Source of the DNA: Hellea sp.
Lineage (GTDB): Bacteria > Pseudomonadota > Alphaproteobacteria > Caulobacterales > Maricaulaceae
Direction of reading: 5' to 3'
Length of the DNA: 63,157 nucleotides
Assembly (NCBI GenBank): GCA_020629545.1
Contig: JAHDDC010000003.1
Span: 69,377-132,533, forward strand
Shown here: piece after piece, positions 35,073-43,905 of the stretch
How the letters are laid out: each line of letters starts with the position of its first letter
Numbering within the stretch: the stretch's first letter is position 1
Program-made: the position numbers and the translations under genes
Notes under the pieces: generated by a model
Told to the model about the DNA's origin: nothing
The model's input: the letters and a program-made list of their open reading frames with translations, nothing else
Databases searched by the model: none

Positions 35073-35471
35073 GTGACAGACAAAGCCAAGTATCCCTTAT
35101 TTTTTACCCGCATTTCTATTGTATATTTTCTGCTGCCGTGGGTTTTGATGCGCTTTACCAAGCCCGAAGGTTCTAAAGGAATTGCGGCAAAATATTACAA
35201 AATTTCCGAGATGCCGGATATGGCGAATACCGCCATAGGGGTGTTTTGGGTCGTATTGCTGCTCGCGTTTTTACTCGGCATAAAAAAGAGGATTAGCTAC
35301 GGGCTGGTTTTATTGCTCCATGCGGTAGGCACCCTATTTACAATTCCATATCTCATCGTTGGAACAGAAAAAATGAATATTATGTTTTTCGCGGCGATCC
35401 CAGTGATTGGCGCGATGTGGCTCTTATATAGCCTCCGGGACAACGATACGTTCTTATCACTGAATAAGTAG
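35073..35471 (+). CDS. Small integral membrane protein (132 aa)
   Basis: A 132-residue protein with about four hydrophobic segments (near residues 9-24, 50-65, 72-92 and 99-118) and few conserved polar residues. Start is GTG 35073, with GGGAG nine bases upstream. No family recognised. It ends one base before the convergent small membrane gene. The 250-bp gap upstream of it (34823-35072) holds no other gene that I can see. Confidence 0.6.
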   Translation: MTDKAKYPLFFTRISIVYFLLPWVLMRFTKPEGSKGIAAKYYKISEMPDMANTAIGVFWVVLLLAFLLGIKKRISYGLVLLLHAVGTLFTIPYLIVGTEKMNIMFFAAIPVIGAMWLLYSLRDNDTFLSLNK

Positions 35472-35472
35472 T

Positions 35473-35673
35473 TTACCGTTGTTTCCACATTCGGATCGCA
35501 TTTCGGGCCATAAGCCGCCAGATTGGATCTATGATAAGTATGGCGGCGATAACCGCCAATCCAAAGATCCAATTGGCATCTTTAACATAAAGCCAAAGGA
35601 ACAGTCCGATCATAAGCGGATAAAATAGATAGGCGCGTCCCATGCGCCAAAACACGCGCAGAAACTTTTTCAC
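35473..35673 (-). CDS. Small two-helix membrane protein (66 aa)
   Basis: A 66-residue protein with hydrophobic segments at about residues 14-30 and 33-50 and a basic C terminus (LMARNAIRMWKQR). It overlaps the end of the SixA-like gene by 4 bp (ATGA), so it is translated with it. No family recognised. Confidence 0.6.
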   Translation of the reverse strand: MKKFLRVFWRMGRAYLFYPLMIGLFLWLYVKDANWIFGLAVIAAILIIDPIWRLMARNAIRMWKQR

Positions 35674-36161
35674 GCTTCCAGTTCGCGGGGCAATATCAAA
35701 TCCTTAAAAGTCCAGCTATCAGGCGATAGCCAATCACCATCATTTTTACGGGTTAGAATTGTGCAGGCGCCCGTCGGATAGGCATGAGGAGACCCGGTAA
35801 AGTGCGCGTGGAGCGCGCCCCAACCCGGATTATGGCCGAGCAGCATAAGAGGCTTCTCCGGCTCGCCTCTTTGCGTGCATACATCCAAAACGTTTTGAGC
35901 GCTGGCATGATAAAACTCTGAAATATATTCAACCTGTTGAGCACCGGGTATAGCACGGATGAGGCGCAAAGCCGTCAGCCGTGTACGGGTCGCATCAGAA
36001 CACCAAATAATATCAGGAGCCAGCCCTCTGGCCGTTAAAACTTGTCCCATCATATCGGCTGCGCGTTCCCCTCGAGAGTTGAGGGGGCGCTCATGATCCG
36101 TCATCGTGTCGTCGGCCCAGGATGATTTGGCGTGCCGCATGAAAAGGAGTCGCTCAAGCAT
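35670..36161 (-). CDS. sixA: SixA-like histidine phosphatase
   Basis: A 163-residue member of the histidine-phosphatase (RHG) superfamily. The catalytic motif is LFMRHAKSSW near residue 6 and the second His lies in MLLGHNPGW. The short length and RHAKS motif match SixA, which removes phosphate from phosphohistidine of HPt or PTS domains. I chose ATG 36161 because the RHAKS motif is always close to the N terminus; the ORF extends to 36263 without support. Confidence 0.8.
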   Translation of the reverse strand: MLERLLFMRHAKSSWADDTMTDHERPLNSRGERAADMMGQVLTARGLAPDIIWCSDATRTRLTALRLIRAIPGAQQVEYISEFYHASAQNVLDVCTQRGEPEKPLMLLGHNPGWGALHAHFTGSPHAYPTGACTILTRKNDGDWLSPDSWTFKDLILPRELEA

Positions 36162-36236
36162 GTCGTCCAGTATGATAGGAATTGATTTATTCGCAAGCGG
36201 AATATACCGTCTTGTTCTAGTGTTGTAAGGAATGGC

Positions 36237-36950
36237 GTGCGAATAAGACGAATAAGCAAGCACCTAAAAGATCAAAACTGGTTAGCGGTTTTTTTGGATT
36301 TCGGGATTGTCGTTGCCGGTGTATTCTTGGGTATTCAACTTGGGAACTGGAATGAAGTACGACAGGTAAAATCTGCATTATCCCAAGCCGAGATCAGATT
36401 AGTCTCAGAGCACAAGGCTAACATAAAACTTATTGATAATTTTGTTGAAAGTACGGATCGACGATTAACAGTAGCTCGCAGTGCGCTTGATGCTCTTAGA
36501 GTTTGCGATAGTACCGAGGACGGTTATAGGGCGATAAATGCCGGATTAAACGCGATCCGCGGAACTGGGACGTTAAAGTTTCGTCAAACAGCCTTATCAA
36601 CGATAACGGGAAATAATTCGTTTTTAATGTTGATGCCAGAGGCCAAGCGTGAAGACATTGTTGAACTTTCTCGCCGTCTAAATCAGGCTCAAACAACTCT
36701 CGACTGGCTTGAAAGTCGACCTTTTGTCAATCACATCGAAGATTATCCAGGAATCGTTCAAGGTGAACTTACGGCATTTCCATCAGACAAGACAGCGATG
36801 GTTAGAAGTTTAGAGCTTGGGTCATCCGTCGAGGACATATGTAAAGATCGAGAATTGCTGGGAAAGTTCTATCTTTGGGAACGTACCGCAACATTTCAAA
36901 TCCTTCGGGCACGCCAAATCGGTCAATGGTTGTCCGATAAAACAAAATAA
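36237..36950 (+). CDS. Membrane-anchored hypothetical protein (DUF6090-like)
   Basis: A 237-residue protein. After a basic N terminus it has one membrane segment at about residues 19-36 (VFLDFGIVVAGVFLGIQLGNWNE), followed by a mainly helical periplasmic or cytosolic body. The FGIVVAGVFLGIQ-GNWNE motif is widespread at the start of uncharacterised marine bacterial proteins; I associate it with DUF6090. Start is GTG 36237. It is divergent from sixA. Function unknown. Confidence 0.65.
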   Translation: MRIRRISKHLKDQNWLAVFLDFGIVVAGVFLGIQLGNWNEVRQVKSALSQAEIRLVSEHKANIKLIDNFVESTDRRLTVARSALDALRVCDSTEDGYRAINAGLNAIRGTGTLKFRQTALSTITGNNSFLMLMPEAKREDIVELSRRLNQAQTTLDWLESRPFVNHIEDYPGIVQGELTAFPSDKTAMVRSLELGSSVEDICKDRELLGKFYLWERTATFQILRARQIGQWLSDKTK

Positions 36951-36976
36951 AAAACCCGACCCAAAAGGGCCGGGTT
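36949..36976 (-). terminator. Rho-independent terminator of rpsF-rpsR-rplI
   Basis: Arms AACCCGACCC / GGGCCGGGTT around an AAAA loop with one mismatch; on the minus strand it is followed by a T tract (the A run at 36949-36954). It ends the ribosomal operon and may also stop the convergent gene at 36237-36950. Confidence 0.85.
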
Positions 36977-37001
36977 AAAAATCAGTATTTGGAGAGACTG
37001 A

Positions 37002-37649
37002 TTATTCTTCTTCGCTTTTGGGCTCTTGATGTACAGGCGCTTCGTTCTCGTCGTCAGCGGCTTCATCGCCGAGACTTTCTGGGGCATGATTTTCGTCAAA
37101 CATTTCAGCTGCGATGGCCGCCCGTTCCGCCGCTGATTCTTCAGCGTCAGCTTTATCGGCTTCCATTTGGGTTGCGATTACATCTTCACCTTTGGCTTGA
37201 CGTTCGGCCTCATCTTCTGAGCGCGCGACGTTTATCGTCACGGTAGCAGAGACTTCCGGGTGCAACTTAATTTCAACTTCGTGCACGCCCAACGCTTTGA
37301 TTGGGTTTTCAAGTTTGATCATGTTGCGCTTAACAGAGCCGTCCATAGCTTCGGCGATATCTCGCGAGCTTACTGAACCGTAGAGCTGTCCGGTTTCGCC
37401 GGCTTTACGAATGATGACATAGGCTTTGCCATCAATTGATTTCCCGTCTTCAGCGGCCTGATCACGGGCTTCGGCATTGCGAGCTTCGAGGAATTCACGC
37501 TCGGCTTCGAACCGCGCCATATTGGCCTTGGTTGCGCGAAGTGCTTTTTGCTGTGGCAATAAAAAGTTTCGGGCATAGCCTGACTTTACACTTACCACGT
37601 CGCCCATGGCGCCAAGTTTCTCAACACGTTCTAAAAGAATTACGTCCAT
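37002..37649 (-). CDS. rplI: 50S ribosomal protein L9 with long acidic C-terminal extension
   Basis: A 215-residue L9. The N-terminal domain is standard (MDVILLERVEKLGAMGDVV, then GYARNFLLPQ), and the C-terminal globular domain runs to about residue 148. Residues about 150-215 are an added acidic Glu/Asp/Ala tail not found in E. coli L9 (149 residues). It follows rpsR by 11 bp. Confidence 0.95.
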   Translation of the reverse strand: MDVILLERVEKLGAMGDVVSVKSGYARNFLLPQQKALRATKANMARFEAEREFLEARNAEARDQAAEDGKSIDGKAYVIIRKAGETGQLYGSVSSRDIAEAMDGSVKRNMIKLENPIKALGVHEVEIKLHPEVSATVTINVARSEDEAERQAKGEDVIATQMEADKADAEESAAERAAIAAEMFDENHAPESLGDEAADDENEAPVHQEPKSEEE

Positions 37650-37660
37650 GATGAGTCTCC

Positions 37661-37924
37661 TTATTTTGTTTCGTAAGGAAGCAATGCGAGGAAGCGGGCA
37701 CGTTTGATAGCGCGGGCAAGTTCTCTTTGCTTTTTACGGGAAACAGCAGTGATCCGTGAAGGTACAATCTTTCCTTTTTCAGACATATAGCGCTGCAATA
37801 ATTTTGGATCTTTGTAATCGATAGTTAATCCATTCTCACTTGAAAACGGGCATACTTTACGACGACGGCGAAATGGTGTTCGAGTCGGCAGATTTTCGAT
37901 TTTGATGTCAGATTTTCTAGCCAT
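37661..37924 (-). CDS. rpsR: 30S ribosomal protein S18
   Basis: An 87-residue S18 with the RRRRKVCPF zinc-ribbon-derived start, [21 protein letters not shown] core and [16 protein letters not shown] end. It binds S6 on the 30S platform. It follows rpsF by two bases and precedes rplI directly; the membrane protein often found between rpsR and rplI in alphaproteobacteria is missing. Confidence 0.96.
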   Translation of the reverse strand: MARKSDIKIENLPTRTPFRRRRKVCPFSSENGLTIDYKDPKLLQRYMSEKGKIVPSRITAVSRKKQRELARAIKRARFLALLPYETK

Positions 37925-37926
37925 GA

Positions 37927-38280
37927 TTAGTCGTTCCTTTCGCGGCGCTTGCGCTCTTCACGTTTGCGCATGATAGGGGAGGCATCTTCGCTGAACTCGT
38001 CAACACGAATACTCATGTAACGCAGAATATCTTCATTGATCCGATGCTGACGCTCGATTTCGTGAATCACAGATGCTTCAGCATTAATCTTGAGAAGGTT
38101 ATAATGGGCCTTACGATTTTTCTTGAGTCTGTATGCCAGATTGCGGAGGCCCCAATATTCGGCACCTTCAATTGTGCCGCCGAGATTTTGTACTTTTTTA
38201 TCGATATTGTTGACGATCTCTTCGACCTGCGCCGCAGAAATGTCAGGACGTGTGATAATCACGTGCTCATATAGAGACAT
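37927..38280 (-). CDS. rpsF: 30S ribosomal protein S6
   Basis: A 117-residue S6: [41 protein letters not shown], then [20 protein letters not shown]. It starts the rpsF-rpsR-rplI operon and has the usual charged tail. The 170-bp leader includes an inverted repeat that might serve S6:S18 autoregulation. Confidence 0.96.
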   Translation of the reverse strand: MSLYEHVIITRPDISAAQVEEIVNNIDKKVQNLGGTIEGAEYWGLRNLAYRLKKNRKAHYNLLKINAEASVIHEIERQHRINEDILRYMSIRVDEFSEDASPIMRKREERKRRERND

Positions 38281-38344
38281 TTTTAGTCCTTCATGTTGGG
38301 TTGCGGCATGATCGGCAGTGGAAGGCTTGCCGTTTCATGATGGC

Positions 38345-38390
38345 TCCGTGAAAGACGTTTTCGACCCCATGTCAAAATTGGCTTCACGGA
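38345..38390 (-). repeat. Inverted repeat in the rpsF leader
   Basis: Perfect 8-bp arms TCCGTGAA (38345-38352) and TTCACGGA (38383-38390), 30 bp apart. On the minus strand a TTGACA lies between the arms, so the repeat may flank the rpsF promoter, or fold in the transcript. A role in S6:S18 feedback is possible but not shown by a recognisable binding motif. Confidence 0.35.
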
Positions 38391-38451
38391 CCGCAGCCGT
38401 TAAAGCGCGCCGTTTACAGCAAGACAGGGAATAATCAAGTGTTTTTTCGGG

Positions 38452-40371
38452 TTAACCGAGGTTGGATCTAATGCCGAGTTTATAGTCGGTCAACATGTCT
38501 TCAATATCATCCGCAACTTGGCGGTTCGGAGCTATCCGGCTCGCTTCTGGTGCTGCATAAGGGTTGTGGTCCACGTCAATATCATTCTTCTCGATATGGC
38601 GACCTGCTGCGGAGATATCCGGGTTTTCGGCTGGCCGGCTGGACTGGCGCATTTCTTCGTTCCGAGCGAGGGCTGATGTGACCTCTTGATATTTTTGATC
38701 AAGTTCGCTGCTGGCTCTGCGGGTTCGAATAAGTTCTTCTTCAGTTTCATTTAGCTGAGAGCTTTGTTGCTGAATAGTTTGTTCAAGGCGTTCGCGATCC
38801 AAATCCTGAGCCGTGCGTTCCCGGCGGAGAACGGAAAGATCACGGGTAGTACTTTCTATTTGTTCTTCTTTAATGCGCAACTTGTCATTCAATTCGACAA
38901 TTTGGGCTTCAAGATCCGAAATTCGTTCATCGCGTTTGAGAATGTTAAACTCATACTGTGTTTTGAAACCGCGAATGTCTTCATGAACGCTTCCGATTTC
39001 TCCGCGCATCGACGTATTCTGTCGCTGTGCTTCCTCAAGTGCGTGCCGAAGGTCCGAAACCTCTTCTCGCATTTTTGACCGGCTTTCAGTTTGATCGGAA
39101 ACGTCAATTTTCAACGTTTCGATCTGCTTAGCGAAATTCAGCTTCTCAGTAGTCGTTTTTTCGAGCTGTTCCGTGATTTCACCAATACGACTCCGCAGGT
39201 TACTGTTTTCCCGGTTTTCAACATCTAGGTCATTGCGCATTCTATCGTGACGTAACCTGGTTTCGGATAGTTTTGCGTTGATCGTTGAAATATCACGTTC
39301 CGCCCGTTCATGATTTTTCATAGCTTGGGCTAATTTACTTTGAGTCGCGTCGAGTTCACTCTGGGCGTCACCATAACGTCTCTGTAAATCTTCCAGACTA
39401 GAATTCAATTGGGCGATGCGGGTTTGCCGTTTATCTAGCTCCGAGTTTAGTGTCAAATTTTCAGATTTCAAAGCACGGTTTTCGGGCTCGAGACGATCAA
39501 GCAAAGAAAAGTCAACTTCGGCGCGCTCGATGAAATTGTTTAGGTTTTCAACACGTTGCTGCGCGCGGCGGTACATTGAGTCCCCATTTTCAATGTCTGA
39601 GACAATACTGGCTAGATCCATTCGCATTTCGCCCAGATTTGTCCGTCGCTCTGGTGACAGAAACTTATCACGCCTTTGAGGTGATTGCTGATAGTCATCT
39701 CGTCTAGTTTCAGGCCGATCAGATAGACTTTCGATCCGATCTGAGTAATCAGAAGGAATGTCAGATTGAATTGTCAGGCTTTCCGTTGAGTCTGTTCGAA
39801 GATTGAGGTTGATTTTGGTGTTTTCGTAATCATTACTGGAATCGTTACTCATTTTTGGTTCCTCCGCTACGGCGGTCTCTTCAACTATTTTCTTTTTCTT
39901 TGATTTAGCTGTTTTTGCTTTATTGGCTGGTTTTGCCGCGGCTTCCTCAGATTTGTGATCTAATTTTTGAGGTTCTTCGGATTTTTCCGGCGAACTAGCG
40001 GACGTATCTTCCGAGGTCTCAGAGGGGGTGATTGGTGTCGGCGTCCCTTTCAAGATGTTAAGGGCGTTTTTATAACTTTCATCCAGTAGAATATCATCGA
40101 CAGATTTTCGGCTCTGCGCACTGGCTTTAATGCTTTCAGGTTCGGACTGTATATCTTCTTTGGGTTTTGGTTTGTCGCTGAAAATTGACTTGATAACGTC
40201 GGTTTCTTCCTGGGTAAAAATGCCCAAAGATGGAATTGCGTCTGCGGTGTTTTTAGGAACTGAAGGTCCGCTGTCCTGGGTCAAAGATTTTGTCTCATCA
40301 AGCATGGCTTCTTCAACAGGTTGACGTTTGTCCCCTGTTTTCTTGCTGGTTAAGCGCTTAAAAATTGACAT
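38452..40371 (-). CDS. Long coiled-coil protein of unknown function (639 aa)
   Basis: A 639-residue cytosolic protein. Residues about 1-230 are disordered and rich in Ser, Glu, Lys and Pro; residues about 240-600 are a nearly unbroken heptad coiled coil (LNSELDKRQTRIAQLNSSLE and similar), and about 600-639 form a tail ending DIEDMLTDYKLGIRSNLG. No ATPase head, so it is not an SMC protein; the rod resembles crescentin-type scaffolds or tropomyosin only in general. ATG 40371 is chosen because a CtrA-type promoter lies just upstream; an in-frame ATG at 40458 lies upstream of that promoter. It is divergent from the fabD operon. A cytoskeletal or polarity role is inference. Confidence 0.7.
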   Translation of the reverse strand: MSIFKRLTSKKTGDKRQPVEEAMLDETKSLTQDSGPSVPKNTADAIPSLGIFTQEETDVIKSIFSDKPKPKEDIQSEPESIKASAQSRKSVDDILLDESYKNALNILKGTPTPITPSETSEDTSASSPEKSEEPQKLDHKSEEAAAKPANKAKTAKSKKKKIVEETAVAEEPKMSNDSSNDYENTKINLNLRTDSTESLTIQSDIPSDYSDRIESLSDRPETRRDDYQQSPQRRDKFLSPERRTNLGEMRMDLASIVSDIENGDSMYRRAQQRVENLNNFIERAEVDFSLLDRLEPENRALKSENLTLNSELDKRQTRIAQLNSSLEDLQRRYGDAQSELDATQSKLAQAMKNHERAERDISTINAKLSETRLRHDRMRNDLDVENRENSNLRSRIGEITEQLEKTTTEKLNFAKQIETLKIDVSDQTESRSKMREEVSDLRHALEEAQRQNTSMRGEIGSVHEDIRGFKTQYEFNILKRDERISDLEAQIVELNDKLRIKEEQIESTTRDLSVLRRERTAQDLDRERLEQTIQQQSSQLNETEEELIRTRRASSELDQKYQEVTSALARNEEMRQSSRPAENPDISAAGRHIEKNDIDVDHNPYAAPEASRIAPNRQVADDIEDMLTDYKLGIRSNLG

Positions 40372-40398
40372 AGCTATCCGATTCGATAGTTTCGGTTC

Positions 40399-40436
40399 TT
40401 TATATTTATGTAAAAACAGGCTTAACGAAGCCTTAA
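40399..40436 (-). promoter_or_regulatory. CtrA-type box and -10 element of the coiled-coil gene
   Basis: TTAA, seven bases (CGAAGCC), TTAA at 40422-40436 is an exact CtrA full site. On the minus strand its downstream half takes the -35 position (CGTTAA), followed by a 17-bp spacer and TATAAA (40404-40399). A transcript would begin about 20-30 bases before ATG 40371. The box is shared with the divergent fabD operon (start 40498) and could act on both. Confidence 0.6.
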
Positions 40437-40497
40437 ATAAATCACGAATTCGCAACATATTTGTTGACGGTTTAGGCTCTTTTGAACAGGACTTTTC

Positions 40498-41445
40498 ATG
40501 ACTTTTGCCTTTATTTTCCCCGGACAGGGCAGCCAATCTGTCGGAATGGGAAAAGATCTAGCGGATGCTTTTTCCAGCGCGCGAGACGTGTTTGAAGAGG
40601 TTGATGATGCATTATCGCAGAACCTTTCACGAATAATGTGGGAAGGGCCCATAGAAGATCTGACGATGACATCCAATACTCAACCGGCACTCATGGCCAC
40701 ATCTCTTGCGGTAATGAGAGTTCTTAAAAGTGAATTCGACATTGATGTAGGCGACGCAAAATTTGTGGCCGGGCATTCTCTAGGCGAATACTCGGCGTTA
40801 TGTGCCGCAGGCGCAATTTCCTTGGGTAAAACCGCCGAATTATTGAGGCTTCGCGGCGATGCGATGCAAGCTGCTGTTCCTGTCGGAAAAGGGGCTATGG
40901 CAGCCTTACTCGGCGCGTCGGTCGATGATGCTGAGGCTGCTGCGAAAGCCGGCCAAAGCAAAGGGATTTGTCAAATAGCCAATGATAATGCGACCGGACA
41001 AATCGTTTTATCCGGCGAAAAAGCAGCAGTCGAACATGCGGCAGAGGCCGCTCGAGAAATGGGGGTAAAGAAAGCTATGATGCTCAACGTGTCGGCCCCG
41101 TTTCACTGCGATATGATGGCTCCTGCGGCACAAGCAATGGCTGACGCTTTGGCCGATACTCTTTTGGCCGAACCTGTGGTGCCGGTTGTAAATAATGTCA
41201 CCGCAGCGCCCGTCACCAATCCAGTTCAGCTAAGAGATGACCTGGTCAGTCAAGTCACCGGGCGAGTTCGTTGGAGAGAATCTATTGAATGGATGGCCGG
41301 AGAGGGTGGAATCGAAATGTTTGCGGAGCCTGGATGCGGGAAAGTTTTGACCGTTATGCTTCGCCGCATTGTTAAGGGCCGTGAGGGGATTGCTGTGAAT
41401 TCCCCAGAAAGCCTGGAAGCTTTTGCTCAAAAACTCAAAAAGTAA
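40498..41445 (+). CDS. fabD: Malonyl-CoA:ACP transacylase
   Basis: A 315-residue FabD. FPGQGSQSVGMGKDL opens the protein, the nucleophile Ser94 is in GHSLGEYSAL, and VSAPFHCDMM contains the catalytic His. It loads malonyl onto AcpP. It begins the fabD-fabG-acpP-fabF-mltG-gmk operon. Confidence 0.96.
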   Translation: MTFAFIFPGQGSQSVGMGKDLADAFSSARDVFEEVDDALSQNLSRIMWEGPIEDLTMTSNTQPALMATSLAVMRVLKSEFDIDVGDAKFVAGHSLGEYSALCAAGAISLGKTAELLRLRGDAMQAAVPVGKGAMAALLGASVDDAEAAAKAGQSKGICQIANDNATGQIVLSGEKAAVEHAAEAAREMGVKKAMMLNVSAPFHCDMMAPAAQAMADALADTLLAEPVVPVVNNVTAAPVTNPVQLRDDLVSQVTGRVRWRESIEWMAGEGGIEMFAEPGCGKVLTVMLRRIVKGREGIAVNSPESLEAFAQKLKK

Positions 41446-41474
41446 AATACGAATAGACTTAATAAAGGGACAAT

Positions 41475-42215
41475 ATGTTTGATCTAACAGGAAAACGGGC
41501 ATTGGTTACAGGCGCTACCGGCGGCCTTGGCGGCGCTATCGCCCAAAAACTCCACTCAGCCGGTGCGAGCGTCGCCTTGTCGGGGACAAGAGCTGAGAAA
41601 CTTGAATTGCTCGCCAAAGAACTTGGTGATCGCTGCGCAGTGACGCCGTGTAATCTGTCGGATGGCGACGCCGTGGACGGGTTAGTAGGGACGGCGTCCG
41701 AAGCCCTTGGCGGCGGAATCGATATTCTGGTGTCAAATGCGGGTCTAACTCGTGACGGACTTCTGATGAGAATGAAGCAAGAGGATTGGGATACCGTTAT
41801 TAAAGTCAATCTAGAAGCCTATTTCAGACTCTCCAAAGCCTGCCTTCGCAGTATGATGAAAGCCAGGCATGGCCGGATCATAGGCATTACATCAGTCGTC
41901 GGCGTCACTGGTAATCCGGGGCAGACCAATTACGCTGCATCAAAGGCTGGAATGATCGGTTTTTCCAAGTCTTTGGCTCAGGAGGTTGCAAGCCGAGGCG
42001 TCACTGTCAATTGTATTGCGCCGGGCTTTATCGCTTCACCGATGACCGATGCGCTAAATGATGCTCAAAAAGACGCCATACTGACCAGAATTCCGGCTGG
42101 ATCGTTAGGTACGGGAGACGATATTGCTAATGCAGCCTTATATTTAGCAAGTTCAGAGGCCGCTTATGTGACGGGGCAGACCTTGCACGTCAATGGTGGC
42201 ATGGCGATGATTTAA
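41475..42215 (+). CDS. fabG: 3-oxoacyl-ACP reductase
   Basis: A 246-residue short-chain dehydrogenase: TGATGGLGGAIA cofactor motif, NAGLTRDGLLMRM typical of FabG, catalytic Tyr153 and Lys157 in YAASKAG, and VNGGMAMI C terminus. It reduces 3-oxoacyl-ACP with NADPH. It follows fabD by 29 bp. Confidence 0.96.
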   Translation: MFDLTGKRALVTGATGGLGGAIAQKLHSAGASVALSGTRAEKLELLAKELGDRCAVTPCNLSDGDAVDGLVGTASEALGGGIDILVSNAGLTRDGLLMRMKQEDWDTVIKVNLEAYFRLSKACLRSMMKARHGRIIGITSVVGVTGNPGQTNYAASKAGMIGFSKSLAQEVASRGVTVNCIAPGFIASPMTDALNDAQKDAILTRIPAGSLGTGDDIANAALYLASSEAAYVTGQTLHVNGGMAMI

Positions 42216-42278
42216 CATATTAAAGGCTAGTCAGGCTGCATTAGGTGTGATAGACGCGCCGCCAGCGAGAAGAGGGGG

Positions 42279-42306
42279 TTGAAATTAACCAAATAACCCC
42301 TATTTC
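42279..42306 (+). promoter_or_regulatory. Candidate promoter upstream of acpP
   Basis: TTGAAA (42279-42284), 16-bp spacer, TATTTC (42301-42306), within the 137-bp fabG-acpP gap. The same segment can form GGGGTT/AACCCC arms. An extra promoter here would fit the high demand for acyl carrier protein. Confidence 0.35.
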
Positions 42307-42352
42307 TGTGCCTGAAACCGCCGCGCGTTGCGGCTCAAATAAGGAAGTACCT

Positions 42353-42589
42353 ATGTCAGATATTTTAGACCGCGTTAAAAAGATGGTCGTTGAACATCTG
42401 GATGCTGATGCAGACAAAGTAACAGATAAAGCGCATTTTATCGACGATCTTGGGGCAGACAGCCTCGATACAGTCGAGCTCGTTATGGCTTTCGAAGAAG
42501 AATTCGACATTGAAATTCCTGATGATGCCGCTGAGCACATTCAGACAGTTGGTGACGCTGTTAAGTTCATTACTGAAAAGTCCGGCTAA
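42353..42589 (+). CDS. acpP: Housekeeping acyl carrier protein
   Basis: A 78-residue ACP with phosphopantetheine Ser37 in [10 protein letters not shown] and [19 protein letters not shown] 42353 follows AAGGAAG; the ORF reaches upstream to 42308 without support. It carries acyl chains for fatty acid and lipid A synthesis, in contrast to the diverged AcpR at 1068-1313. Confidence 0.97.
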   Translation: MSDILDRVKKMVVEHLDADADKVTDKAHFIDDLGADSLDTVELVMAFEEEFDIEIPDDAAEHIQTVGDAVKFITEKSG

Positions 42590-42606
42590 AAGCCGTAGAG
42601 TTTGCA

Positions 42607-43902
42607 ATGCGACGGGTCGTAGTTACAGGTTTAGGTCTGGTTTCACCCGTCGGTTGCGGCGTTTCCACAGCTTGGGAGCGCATCAAAGCCGGTCATTCTG
42701 GCGCCGGAAAAATCCAACATTTTGAAACCGAAGACCTTGCTTGCAAAATCGCAGCTATGGTTCCCCGTGTCGATGGCCAAGGGGGCGGAGGTCCTGACAT
42801 TCCGGGCTCTTTTGATCCGGAGTCTGTGATGTCTGCGCGCGAGCGTAAACGCATTGATGAATTCATTTTATTTTCTATTGCCGCCGCTGACGAGGCCGTT
42901 GCCGATTCAGGTTGGCAGCCTGGCGAAGACGATGTCGAAGCCCAAGAGCGTTCTGGTGTTTTATTCGGCTCAGGCGTTGGCGGCCTTCAAACAACTTATG
43001 ACGCCTCGCTGAAACTGGCCGAAAAAGGACCAAGAAGGCTCTCTCCTTTTGTCATTCCTGGCATGCTTATTAATTTGGCTTCAGGCCAAATCTCTATCCG
43101 TCACGGATTCAAAGGTCCGAACCATAGTGTGGTCACCGCTTGCGCTACTGGCGCTCACGCGATCGGTGACGCGGCGCGCCTGATCCAGCTCGGTGATGCT
43201 GACGTCATGATTGCTGGCGGCGGAGAAGCCGCAATTTGTCGCCTGGGCATTGCGGGCTTTGTGGCCTGCCGCGCTATGACAACAGGTTACAATGACGAGC
43301 CAGAGAAAGCGTCCAGGCCTTATGATGAAGGTCGGGACGGATTTTTGATGGGTGAGGGCGCGGGCGCGCTTGTGCTCGAAGAATATGAACATGCCAAAGC
43401 GCGCGGTGCCAAGATCTATGCCGAATTTAAAGGCTATGGTCTGTCCGGAGATGCCTATCATATCACAAGCCCTGCGCCTGATGGCAATGGCGGTTACCGA
43501 GCCATGAAAGCGGCGCTTCGCAATTCGGGTCTTGATGTGAAAGAGATTGGTTATGTGAATGCCCATGGTACATCGACGCCCATGGGGGATGAGCTAGAAA
43601 TTCGGGCCGTTGAGCGCCTGTTTGGTGGCAACCCCGAAGGCGTTTGCATGTCATCGACTAAGTCGATGACGGGACATCTTTTGGGTGCTGCCGGAGCGAT
43701 TGAAACGATTTTCACTATTTTAGCCCTGCGGGATCAAATCGCGCCGCCAACCCTAAATCTAGACAATCCTAATGTCGAAACGAGCATCGATCTCGTTCCT
43801 CACAAAGCCAAGCCTCTGAATTGTAACGCAGCCATGTCCAATTCATTTGGATTTGGCGGAACGAATGCAGCTTTGATTTTTGCCAAGGCGCCTGACGCAT
43901 AA
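42607..43902 (+). CDS. fabF: 3-oxoacyl-ACP synthase II
   Basis: A 431-residue KAS II condensing enzyme. The nucleophile Cys179 is in VTACATGAHAIGDA, and the two His are in NAHGTSTPMGD and KSMTGHLLGAAGA. It elongates acyl-ACP with malonyl-ACP. mltG starts three bases after its stop. Confidence 0.96.
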   Translation: MRRVVVTGLGLVSPVGCGVSTAWERIKAGHSGAGKIQHFETEDLACKIAAMVPRVDGQGGGGPDIPGSFDPESVMSARERKRIDEFILFSIAAADEAVADSGWQPGEDDVEAQERSGVLFGSGVGGLQTTYDASLKLAEKGPRRLSPFVIPGMLINLASGQISIRHGFKGPNHSVVTACATGAHAIGDAARLIQLGDADVMIAGGGEAAICRLGIAGFVACRAMTTGYNDEPEKASRPYDEGRDGFLMGEGAGALVLEEYEHAKARGAKIYAEFKGYGLSGDAYHITSPAPDGNGGYRAMKAALRNSGLDVKEIGYVNAHGTSTPMGDELEIRAVERLFGGNPEGVCMSSTKSMTGHLLGAAGAIETIFTILALRDQIAPPTLNLDNPNVETSIDLVPHKAKPLNCNAAMSNSFGFGGTNAALIFAKAPDA

Positions 43903-43905
43903 ATC

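Noticed and set aside
40372..40536. Longer N terminus for the coiled-coil protein
   Set aside because: The extension covers the CtrA box and the start of fabD; a promoter with TATAAA lies between the upstream ATG codons and ATG 40371.
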